Below are positions 8,551 to 15,646 of a DNA stretch of 64,000 nucleotides, in pieces. The first letter of the stretch is position 1; every line of letters begins with the position of its first letter. The DNA is from JBDSKH01 sp035556655 (GTDB taxonomy: Bacteria; Actinomycetota; Actinomycetes; Actinomycetales; Microbacteriaceae), in assembly GCA_035556655.1 (NCBI GenBank), contig DATMFW010000069.1:1-64000 (forward strand), in the 5' to 3' direction. The position numbers were made by a program, and so were the translations under genes. The notes below the pieces were generated by a model. The model did no database searches. It was given only the letters and a program-made list of their open reading frames with translations, and had not been told where the DNA came from.

Positions 8551-8621
8551 GGTCGAGTAGCCGCGACGCGGCGTGTCGAGCCCCTACGGTGGTCTCGACA
8601 CGCCCGTCGGGCTACTCGACC
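8551..8621. repeat. Head-to-head pair of REP-like palindromes
   Basis: GGTCGAGTAGCCGCGACGCGG begins a unit at 8551-8580, and an oppositely oriented unit starting GGTCTCGACACGCC occupies 8591-8621. The pair can fold as one long hairpin with a short loop. It separates the binding-protein gene from the aminotransferase gene and may act as a transcription attenuator or mRNA stabiliser inside the cluster. Confidence 0.8.
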
Positions 8622-8653
8622 GGCAACCACACACAGAAAGCACACCGATATCC

Positions 8654-9970
8654 ATGAGCGAGTCCCTCGCTTACGAACTCGACCGCGCCCACGTCTTCCA
8701 CTCGTGGTCCGCACAGGGCTCGCTGAAGCCCTTCATCATCGCCGGCGCCGAAGGCGTCGAGGTCTGGGACGAGGAGGGCACCCGCTACCTCGACTTCTCC
8801 AGCCAGCTGGTGAACACCAACCTCGGGCACCTGCACCCGAAGGTCGTCAAGGCGATCCAGGACCAGGCCGCGTTGCTGCCGACGATCGCCCCCGCGCACG
8901 GGAACCTCGCCCGTGGGGAGGCCGCCAAGCGCATCCTGGCGAAGGCCGGGGCGCACTTCGGCAAGGTGTTCTTCACCAACGGAGGCGCCGACGCGAACGA
9001 GAACGCGATGCGCATGGCGCGCATCGTCTCGGGGCGCGACAAGATCCTCACCCACTACCGCAGCTATCACGGCAACACGGGTGCCGCGGTGGTCGCCACC
9101 GGCGACTGGCGCCGGGTCCCGAACGAGTACTCGCGCGGCCACGTGCACTTCTTCGGCCCGTTCCCGTACCGCTCGGAGTTCTGGTCGGACTCGCCGGCAC
9201 AGGAGAGCGAGCGCGCCCTGCACCACCTCGAGCGCATCATCCAGGTCGAGGGCCCGTCCTCGATCGCGGCGATCCTCGTCGAGGGGGTTCCGGGCACCGC
9301 CGGTGTGCTGGTTCCGCCGCCCGGCTACCTCACCGGCCTGCGCGAGCTCGCGGACCGCTACGGCATCTTCCTCATCATCGACGAGGTCATGTCGGGCTTC
9401 GGCCGTACCGGCGACTGGTTCGCCTGGCAGAACCCGGTGGTGAACCCGGATGGCGTGGTGCCCGATCTGGTGACCTTCGCCAAGGGCGTGAACTCCGGCT
9501 ACGTCCCGGTCGGCGGGGTGATCATCTCGGAGTCGATCGCGAACGCGTTCGAGGACCAGGTGTTCCCCGGCGGTCTGACCTACTCGGGCCACCCGCTGGC
9601 GATGGCTTCGATCGTGGCGTCGATCGACGCCATGGAGGACGAGGGCGTCATCGAGAACGCGCGCCGGATCGGCGAGGACGTGCTCGGCCCCGGCCTTGCC
9701 AAGCTGGCCGAGAAGCACGAGATGATCGGCGAGGTCCGCGGACTCGGGGTGTTCTGGGCGCTCGACCTCGTGCAAGACCGCGCCACTCGCGAACCGGTCG
9801 CTCCGGCCACCATCGGCCGGCTGAAGACCGAGCTGATGTCGCGGGGGCTGCTGCCCTTCGCGGCCGACAACCGCATCCACGTGGTGCCGCCCTGCACGGT
9901 CACCGATGCCGATGTCGAGAAGGCGCTCGCGATCTACGACGAGGCGTTCACGGCGGTCGGTGCCAGCTGA
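8654..9970 (+). CDS. Class III pyridoxal-phosphate aminotransferase
   Basis: This 438-residue omega-aminotransferase has the PLP-binding lysine K277 in TFAKGVNSGYVPVGGV and D243 in IIDEVMSGFGRTG. Relatives use beta-alanine, taurine or other omega-amino acids with pyruvate or 2-oxoglutarate, which would convert beta-alanine to malonate semialdehyde after the amidase step. The ATG at 8654 is preferred because the longer frame starting at 8573 is built from the palindromic repeat. The repeat pair in front may reduce read-through from the ABC genes. No malonate-semialdehyde dehydrogenase is seen in the window. Confidence 0.88.
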   Translation: MSESLAYELDRAHVFHSWSAQGSLKPFIIAGAEGVEVWDEEGTRYLDFSSQLVNTNLGHLHPKVVKAIQDQAALLPTIAPAHGNLARGEAAKRILAKAGAHFGKVFFTNGGADANENAMRMARIVSGRDKILTHYRSYHGNTGAAVVATGDWRRVPNEYSRGHVHFFGPFPYRSEFWSDSPAQESERALHHLERIIQVEGPSSIAAILVEGVPGTAGVLVPPPGYLTGLRELADRYGIFLIIDEVMSGFGRTGDWFAWQNPVVNPDGVVPDLVTFAKGVNSGYVPVGGVIISESIANAFEDQVFPGGLTYSGHPLAMASIVASIDAMEDEGVIENARRIGEDVLGPGLAKLAEKHEMIGEVRGLGVFWALDLVQDRATREPVAPATIGRLKTELMSRGLLPFAADNRIHVVPPCTVTDADVEKALAIYDEAFTAVGAS

Positions 9971-9980
9971 CCCCTCCTCC

Positions 9981-10057
9981 GTTGTGCAGGAACTCTGAGC
10001 CGGGTGCGCCGACTCCGGGCTCGGAGTCTCCTGCACGACGGCGAAGTCCTGCACAAC
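9981..10057. repeat. Second intergenic inverted-repeat family
   Basis: The 115-bp gap holds three copies of one arm. GTTGTGCAGGAACTCTGAGCC at 9981-10001 faces a near-perfect complement at 10017-10039, and a third, inverted copy (AGTCCTGCACAAC) lies at 10045-10057. The first two form a stem of about 21 bp. The sequence is unrelated to the GGTCGAGTAG family and may also serve as a terminator for the aminotransferase gene. Confidence 0.7.
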
Positions 10058-10085
10058 GGGTGGGGCACGCGTAAACTCTCCCCTC

Positions 10086-10613
10086 GTGCCCGCCACCACC
10101 AACCCCTTCGACGTCGACGTCCGCGACCTCATGCACCGCCCCGGCGAGATGCGCGAGCGCACCCTCGACTTCGCCCTGCCCGAGCAGTTCGGCGTGGGTG
10201 CCGCCATCGTGCCCGCGGGGACGGCCCTCGGCATCGGCCTGCGGCTGGAGGGATTGCACGACGGGGTGCTCGTCACCGGCGAGGTCGACACCTCGGCGAC
10301 CGGCGAGTGCGTGCGCTGCCTCGACCCCGTGACGATCCCCGTCCAAGTCGATTTCCAGGAGCTTTTCGCGTATTCTCCTGACGAAGCATTCGACTTCCAG
10401 ATTCGAGACGATCACGTGGATCTCGAATCGGTCGTGCGGGATGCGGTGGTGCTGGCACTGCCGTTCCAGCCGGTCTGCCGGCCGGATTGCCCGGGCCTCG
10501 ACCCCGACACGGGGGAGAAGCTGACAGACGATCCGGAGCGGAAGGCGCGCGAGGTGCTCGACCCCCGGTGGGCGGCGCTCGAAGGCTTCCAAGCAGAGAC
10601 CGACAACCCGTAG
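10086..10613 (+). CDS. YceD family protein (DUF177)
   Basis: This 175-residue protein of the DUF177/YceD family is encoded immediately before rpmF, its near-universal neighbour. In plants and bacteria the family is linked to 23S rRNA accumulation. It carries two cysteine pairs, CVRC (C75, C78) and CRPDC (C131, C135), that could bind zinc. The GTG start has no SD; a TAAACT hexamer at 10072-10077 lies 8 nt upstream, indicating leaderless transcription. The exact biochemical role is unknown. Confidence 0.9.
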   Translation: MPATTNPFDVDVRDLMHRPGEMRERTLDFALPEQFGVGAAIVPAGTALGIGLRLEGLHDGVLVTGEVDTSATGECVRCLDPVTIPVQVDFQELFAYSPDEAFDFQIRDDHVDLESVVRDAVVLALPFQPVCRPDCPGLDPDTGEKLTDDPERKAREVLDPRWAALEGFQAETDNP

Positions 10614-10651
10614 TCATCCGGCGCGCGCGCCGAGCACAGAGAAGAGACACC

Positions 10652-10855
10652 ATGGCCGTTCCCAAGCGCAAGCAGTCGCGCGCGAACACGCACGCCCGCC
10701 GCTCGCAGTGGAAGGCGACGCCGGTGCAGCTGGTCAAGACCGTCGAGAACGGCAAGACCGTCTACAGCCTCCCGCACCGCGCGAAGGTCGTCGAGGACTC
10801 GGCCGGCACCCCTCTGTACCTGGAGTACAAGGGCCGCAAGGTCGCCGACGTCTAA
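10652..10855 (+). CDS. rpmF: 50S ribosomal protein L32
   Basis: This is a 67-residue L32 beginning AVPKRKQSRANTHARRSQW, a standard family signature. It contains no cysteines, so it is the zinc-independent form of the protein. The ATG at 10652 follows a GAAGAGA SD-like sequence, and the gene follows the DUF177 gene in the classic yceD-rpmF arrangement. It forms part of the large ribosomal subunit. The longer frame upstream of this ATG is not coding. Confidence 0.97.
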   Translation: MAVPKRKQSRANTHARRSQWKATPVQLVKTVENGKTVYSLPHRAKVVEDSAGTPLYLEYKGRKVADV

Positions 10856-10863
10856 CCGCACGC

Positions 10864-11562
10864 ATGGCTGACCCCGCCGAGGACCGCTCCGCACTGAGCG
10901 AGGCTCTCGGGGTGGTCATCGACCCCGCACTGCTCGGCCTGGCGCTGACGCACCGCTCGTACGCCTACGAGCACGGCGGGGTGGCGCACAACGAGCGGCT
11001 GGAGTTCCTGGGCGATTCGATCCTGGGACAGGCCGTCACGGTCATGCTCTACCGCGACAACCCCGACCTCGACGAGGGCGAGCTGGCCAAGCGCCGTGCC
11101 AGCCTGGTGTCGTCGGTCGCGCTGGCCGAGATCGCCGTGCACATCGGCCTCGGCGCCCACCTCATGCTGGGCCGCGGCGAGGAGCTCACCGGCGGCCGCG
11201 AGAAGGCGTCGATTCTGGCGGATGCGGTGGAGGCGCTGATCGGCGCGACCTACCTCTCCGAGGGCGGCGAGGCTGCGACCGCGCTCGTGATGCGCCTCAT
11301 CGCCCCGCTGATGGCCGACCCCGACCGGTTCGGCGCCGCGATGGACCCGAAGACCAGCCTGCAAGAGCTGTCGACCCGCCTCGGCAAAGGGCTGCCGCAG
11401 TACGCCGTGACCGACAGCGGACCGGACCATTCCAAGCGCTTCCACGCCACCGTGCTGCTGAGCGGCAGCCCGATCGCCGAGGGCGACGGCACCAGCAAGA
11501 AGCAGGCCGAGATGGCCGCCGCGCTCGAGGCGTGGGCGCTGCTGCAGAAGCCCAAGCGCTGA
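10864..11562 (+). CDS. rnc: Ribonuclease III
   Basis: This is a 232-residue double-strand-specific endoribonuclease. The catalytic signature HNERLEFLGDSIL lies at residues 42-54, with E44, E47 and D51 as metal or catalytic residues, and a second acidic cluster follows at LADAVEALIGA. A C-terminal double-stranded RNA-binding domain occupies about 160-230. It processes rRNA precursors and structured mRNAs. The ATG at 10864 lies 8 bp after rpmF, and mutM follows after 7 bp, so rpmF-rnc-mutM is an operon. Confidence 0.97.
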   Translation: MADPAEDRSALSEALGVVIDPALLGLALTHRSYAYEHGGVAHNERLEFLGDSILGQAVTVMLYRDNPDLDEGELAKRRASLVSSVALAEIAVHIGLGAHLMLGRGEELTGGREKASILADAVEALIGATYLSEGGEAATALVMRLIAPLMADPDRFGAAMDPKTSLQELSTRLGKGLPQYAVTDSGPDHSKRFHATVLLSGSPIAEGDGTSKKQAEMAAALEAWALLQKPKR

Positions 11563-11569
11563 CCCGGCG

Positions 11570-12457
11570 ATGCCAGAGCTGCCTGAGGTCGAGGTGGTCC
11601 GCGCGGGACTCGCCCCGGCCGCGACCGGCGCCCGGGTCGACGCCGTCCGCGTGCTCGAGGAGCGCTCGCTGCGCCGGCACGACGGACCCTCGGAGGACTT
11701 CGTCGCCCGGCTGACCGGTGCCGTGTTCGACGAGCCGCAGCGGCGCGGCAAGTTCGTCTGGGTGCCGATCGCCGGTTCGGGCGAGGCGCTCATGATCCAC
11801 CTGGGCATGAGCGGGCAGGTGCTGCTGCGCACTCCGGATGCCGCCGTCGAGAAGCTGACCCGCATCGTGCTCGACATCACCCATCCGGTGCAGGGTCGCC
11901 TGCGGATCGACTTCGTCGACCAGCGCATCTTCGGTTCGATGGCCCTCGATGCGCTCGTCCCCGCCGCCGATGAGCCCGGAAGGCTGATCCCGTCGCAGGT
12001 CGCCCACATCGCGCGCGATCCGATGGACCCGTTGTTCCAGGACCGGGCGTTCCTGGCGGCCCTGGCCAGGAGGAACACCACGATCAAGCGCGCACTGCTG
12101 GACCAGAGCCTGATCAGCGGCATCGGCAACATCTACGCCGATGAGGCGCTCTGGGCCGCGCGCATCCACTACGACCAGCCGACCCGCACCCTCAGCAGGG
12201 TCCGCGCGACCACTCTGCTCGCCGAGGTCCGCCTGGTGCTCGGCAGGGCCCTCGCCGAGGGCGGGACGAGCTTCGACACCCAGTACCTCAACGTCAACGG
12301 CGAGTCCGGCTACTTCTCGCACTCGCTGAACGCCTACGGCCAGACCGGGTTGCCGTGCCCGCGCTGCGGCCGCCCGATCGTGCGCGAGAGCTTCATGAAC
12401 CGCGGATCGCACTTCTGCGCCCACTGCCAGCGCATCCGGCTCGGACGCGGCGCATGA
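11570..12457 (+). CDS. mutM: Formamidopyrimidine-DNA glycosylase
   Basis: This is a 295-residue Fpg/MutM protein that excises oxidised purines such as 8-oxoguanine and nicks the resulting abasic site. The N-terminal MPELPEVEVVR supplies the catalytic P2 and E3, and a conserved lysine occurs in RRGKFVW. The helix-two-turn-helix region is followed by a C-terminal zinc finger with CPRC and CAHC pairs. It follows rnc in the usual actinobacterial order and overlaps the next gene by ATGA. Confidence 0.97.
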   Translation: MPELPEVEVVRAGLAPAATGARVDAVRVLEERSLRRHDGPSEDFVARLTGAVFDEPQRRGKFVWVPIAGSGEALMIHLGMSGQVLLRTPDAAVEKLTRIVLDITHPVQGRLRIDFVDQRIFGSMALDALVPAADEPGRLIPSQVAHIARDPMDPLFQDRAFLAALARRNTTIKRALLDQSLISGIGNIYADEALWAARIHYDQPTRTLSRVRATTLLAEVRLVLGRALAEGGTSFDTQYLNVNGESGYFSHSLNAYGQTGLPCPRCGRPIVRESFMNRGSHFCAHCQRIRLGRGA

Positions 12458-13866
12458 ACGCGACGCTGCGCGCGGTGCTGGATGCGGTGATCGCCGGCGA
12501 CCCGCGTGGCGCCGTCGAGGTGGCCGACTCCGCCTCCGACGCCGCACTGGCCGCGGCGGGTGAGGGGGAGACCCTGCAACTGGCACGGGCGGCGCGTGGG
12601 CTGGCGGGCGCCGGTGCGGGCGAGCCGGCCGCCGCATCCGGGGATGCCCCCGACCATCTCGCCGACGGGTGGGCGGCGCTGCGGACCGCACCGGCCTCCC
12701 CGTTCACCCGGTATCTGTTCGCCGAGGCGGCCCTGGCGTCCGGGCGCCTCGATCTCGCCGCCTCCTTCGCCCGGAGCGTCGTGCCGCTCGATCACCCGTA
12801 CGAGGTCGTGGCGACGCTGATGCGCGCCCGGCTGATGGTGTTCCGGGGGCGGGTCGCCGCGGCCGCCGAGGTGCTCGCCGACTGCCCGGCCGGGCCGACC
12901 CCGCTGCTGGACCTGCTCGTCGACGCCACCCGGATCCTGGTGCGCGGCAACGCGGCGGAGCGTTCGGCGGTGCGTGCGCTCGCCGACCGGCTCGAACGCA
13001 CGCTGCCCGAGCCGGCCGACTATCTCAGTGCCGGCTGCTACCTGCTGGCGGCGTTCGGGCTGGTGGCGGTGGGCGATGTGAGCAGGTCGGCGCGCCTCGC
13101 GCTCGAGGCAGGCGGGGACGCCGCCCTCGCCCGGCTCGCTACCGTCGACCGCGCGCTGACCTACGAGCTGCTCGTCGCCGGTGCGGTCCTCGAGGCCGAC
13201 CACGACGCCGCCGACGCGTGGTGGACGCGCGCCGAGCCGCTTCTGCAGAGTCCGATCGCTCGCCCCGCTGTGCAGCGCATCGGCAGCCGGATCGCCCTGC
13301 TTCGCGGCGACCCGGGCGAGGCGGTGCGCTGGGCGGACCTGGCCACGGCGGCGGCGCGGGCCGACGGGCGTGTGGTCGAGGCCGCGGAGGGCGAGATCGT
13401 CGCCGCCCGGGCCCGGATCGCCTCCTCCGCGACGGCGGAGGCCGGCGCGCGGCTCGAGGCGCTGGTCGAGACGGCCGACGGCACCGGACACCTGGCGGCC
13501 CGGCGGGCCGCGGCGCGCGAACTGCGGGCGGCCGGGCGGCGCCTGCGCCCGACGCCGGGCAGCGAGTGGGCGGGGCTGTCCACACGCGAGCGCGATGTCG
13601 CGCTGATGGTCGCCGCGGGGCTGGCCAATCGCGACATCGCGGCCGAGCTGCACCTGTCGGAGCACACCGTCCGGGCGCACGTGGCGCGGGTGCTGGCGGC
13701 GTTCGGGGCGGCATCCCGGTTCGCCGTGGCGGCCCGGGTGGCCGAACTCCGGAGGAGCCGGGCGAACCGGTCGCTGCCCTCACGCCGCGCCAGGAGGCCG
13801 TCGCCGCCTGCGTCGCGCGCGGCGCGGGGAACGCCGAGATCGGCAGCGAACTGGGCCTCAGCGTGA
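12454..13866 (+). CDS. LuxR-type regulator, N-terminal part, frameshifted
   Basis: This 470-codon frame starts at an ATG overlapping the mutM stop. Residues 1-365 are Ala/Leu-rich helical repeats resembling the TPR-like region of large LuxR (LAL-type) regulators. A LuxR HTH follows: LSTRERDVALMVAAGLANRDI and HLSEHTVRAHVARVLAAFG. After RVAEL the frame turns into Arg/Pro/Ser-rich sequence of no family type, while a second LuxR HTH continues one frame back (13743-13970). Homologues with tandem HTH domains would explain this as a one-base deletion, a sequencing error, or a -1 frameshift. Its target genes are unknown. Confidence 0.7.
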   Translation: MNATLRAVLDAVIAGDPRGAVEVADSASDAALAAAGEGETLQLARAARGLAGAGAGEPAAASGDAPDHLADGWAALRTAPASPFTRYLFAEAALASGRLDLAASFARSVVPLDHPYEVVATLMRARLMVFRGRVAAAAEVLADCPAGPTPLLDLLVDATRILVRGNAAERSAVRALADRLERTLPEPADYLSAGCYLLAAFGLVAVGDVSRSARLALEAGGDAALARLATVDRALTYELLVAGAVLEADHDAADAWWTRAEPLLQSPIARPAVQRIGSRIALLRGDPGEAVRWADLATAAARADGRVVEAAEGEIVAARARIASSATAEAGARLEALVETADGTGHLAARRAAARELRAAGRRLRPTPGSEWAGLSTRERDVALMVAAGLANRDIAAELHLSEHTVRAHVARVLAAFGAASRFAVAARVAELRRSRANRSLPSRRARRPSPPASRAARGTPRSAANWASA

Positions 13867-13970
13867 AGACCGTCGAGAAGCACGTCGGCGAGATCCTGCG
13901 TCGCTGGCAGGTCGGTTCGCGGGTCGGGATCGCCCGGCACTACAGGTCTTTGCGCCAGGCGCCCTCGTAG
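13743..13970 (+). pseudogene. Second LuxR HTH of the frameshifted regulator
   Basis: In the frame shifted by -1 relative to the preceding gene, the sequence encodes LTPRQEAVAACVARGAGNAEI, then LGLSVKTVEKHVGEILRRW, an intact LuxR HTH ending at a TAG. No ATG, GTG or TTG with an SD begins this frame before the HTH, so it is unlikely to be an independent gene. A GGAGGAG sequence lies close to the junction near 13752. The end overlaps the convergent GNAT gene by about 31 bp. Confidence 0.7.
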
Positions 13971-15010
13971 CCGAACGGGACGAAGCCGACGGCTTCGTTC
14001 ACATCGAGCATGGGCCGGTTCTCTTCGGCGTTCCAGGTCAGCACGCTGGGATTTCCGGGCGCCTCGCGCTGGAGGGCGAGCAGGTTCTCGGCCTTCAGAA
14101 GCATCCCCAGCCGGTGGCCCCGGTGCTCGCGCAGCACGAGCGTGTCGTCCTGGTTGGCCGGGCGGGCGAGGTCGCGCGGGGCCGAGAGCTGGGTGTAGCC
14201 GGCGAGACGGCCCGATGCGATGTGCTCGGCGACGGCGTGGAAGATGCGGCTGGGGCTGTCGAGGAAGCGCGCGTCCTCCTCGGCGACGCGCTCGGCGGTC
14301 CAGACGTCTTCCGGCTCCTCGAGCCCGGCACTGGGGGCGTCGGTGCTCATCCGGGTGTAGAGCGCGGCCAGGTCCGCCAGGAAGCGCTCCGGGCTCGGGC
14401 CCTGCCAGGTGTGGACCCGGTAGCCGCCGGCGGCCGCGGCCGCCTCGTCCCGGAGCCGCTCGAGAGCGGGCACGTCGACCGGCAGCGGGAAACGGCTCGC
14501 GCGGGTGACCTGTTCCAGGCGCCAGCCGTGGCGCAGCAGAAAACGCACCTCGGGGTTGTCCGCCGGCACCGACCCCGCGCCGGTGGGCGGGACCAGCCGT
14601 TCGCCCGGGCCGGGCGGCGAGACCGCGTAGGTCAGCATCCGGGTGAAGCCCTGTTCGCGGGCGGCGGTCTCGGCCGCGGCCATCAGCGCGTCGGCGATCT
14701 CGTCGCCGGCCGCGTGGTCGGGATGCACCTCGACCTTCACCCAGGAGGCCCGTGTCTCGTCCTCGAGCTGCCATTCCAGTAGGGCGCGCCCCACGATCCG
14801 GCCGTCGACCCGGGCACCCCACCAGCGCTTGGGCTCGTGGGCGTTCTGCCAGTGCAGGAAGATCTCCTCGGCCGGGTACGCGGCCTCGAGGGTCCCGAAC
14901 CCGGCCACCTCGGCGGCGTTGCGGGCGTCGATCGCGTCGCGGAAGTCGCGTCCCTCGGCACCGTCGAGGCTCGCGGGGATCGGCAGCTCCTCGATGCCGA
15001 ATCCGGTCAC
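13940..15010 (-). CDS. Tandem GNAT-fold acetyltransferase
   Basis: This 356-residue protein looks like a duplicated GNAT fold. One domain (about 30-150) has a pyrophosphate-loop-like region after VKVEVHPDHAAGDEIADALM. A second (about 190-350) contains DDTLVLREHRGHRLGMLLK, matching the RGxGxG-type acetyl-CoA loop (here HRGHRLG). Substrate is unknown. The GTG start at 15010 lies 2 bp after the lipoprotein stop codon, so the two genes form an operon. Its tail overlaps the frameshifted LuxR gene on the other strand. Confidence 0.8.
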   Translation of the reverse strand: MTGFGIEELPIPASLDGAEGRDFRDAIDARNAAEVAGFGTLEAAYPAEEIFLHWQNAHEPKRWWGARVDGRIVGRALLEWQLEDETRASWVKVEVHPDHAAGDEIADALMAAAETAAREQGFTRMLTYAVSPPGPGERLVPPTGAGSVPADNPEVRFLLRHGWRLEQVTRASRFPLPVDVPALERLRDEAAAAAGGYRVHTWQGPSPERFLADLAALYTRMSTDAPSAGLEEPEDVWTAERVAEEDARFLDSPSRIFHAVAEHIASGRLAGYTQLSAPRDLARPANQDDTLVLREHRGHRLGMLLKAENLLALQREAPGNPSVLTWNAEENRPMLDVNEAVGFVPFGYEGAWRKDL

Positions 15011-15012
15011 GG

Positions 15013-15528
15013 TCAGGTCTGGCCGATCGTGAGGTTCAGCACACGGAAGTGCTCCGCGGCCGTGCTGTAGGCCTGCCCGTCGCCCGGCTGGTAGACCAGC
15101 ACCGACGCGCTGTACGAGCGCCCCAGCCGGGTCGCCGACCAGGTCGGGATCGTCGGGATCGCGCGCCGGAACCCGGCCTGCTCCAGTCGCGTGGGCAGGG
15201 TGACGGTCATCTCTTCTGCGTAGTCGAGGTAGAAGCCCTCGATGGTGAAGACGTCCCCGGGCGTCACCGCGGGGTCCGGGGCGAACCGGAACGCGCAGGT
15301 CGGATTCGGCATCCGGAAGCCCTTGACCTCGGGCACCGCATACGTGTCGATCGCGGTCACCGTGCCGCCCGGACTGGCGATGTCGTAGAACTCGGTGACG
15401 GCGTCCTCGAGCGCGGCACAGGCCTGCGCAGCGGTGAGCGGCGTGGGTGCGGGCTCCGGGTCGCCGACGCAACCCGCGAGGAGCGCGAGGAGGGGTACGG
15501 CGAGGAGCGCAGCCGGGACGCGCGGCAT
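15013..15528 (-). CDS. Secreted lipoprotein of unknown function
   Basis: This 171-residue protein has a signal peptide and lipobox LLAGC, giving a membrane-anchored extracytoplasmic protein. Two other cysteines, in QACAAL and PTCAFRF, could form a disulfide. An SD (GGAGGAAG) lies immediately upstream of the ATG. I do not recognise the mature domain. It is divergent from smc and followed closely by the GNAT gene. Confidence 0.8.
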   Translation of the reverse strand: MPRVPAALLAVPLLALLAGCVGDPEPAPTPLTAAQACAALEDAVTEFYDIASPGGTVTAIDTYAVPEVKGFRMPNPTCAFRFAPDPAVTPGDVFTIEGFYLDYAEEMTVTLPTRLEQAGFRRAIPTIPTWSATRLGRSYSASVLVYQPGDGQAYSTAAEHFRVLNLTIGQT

Positions 15529-15646
15529 GAGGCTTCCTCCGTCGATACGAGGCCTTCACGGTATCGTCCCGCGTTCCCGGGTGTCAAAACGCTCGGGTAC
15601 CGTAGAGCGCTGGGATGCGGTCCCGCAGAGATGGAAGGGCGACGGC

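Noticed and set aside
8573..8653. Upstream extension of the aminotransferase
   Set aside because: The extra 27 codons are translated from the palindromic repeat and do not match class III aminotransferase N-termini.
12669..13970. Independent gene covering the whole alternative frame of the LuxR locus
   Set aside because: Only its last about 75 codons resemble a protein family. The upstream part is a shadow of the real frame with no ribosome-binding site.
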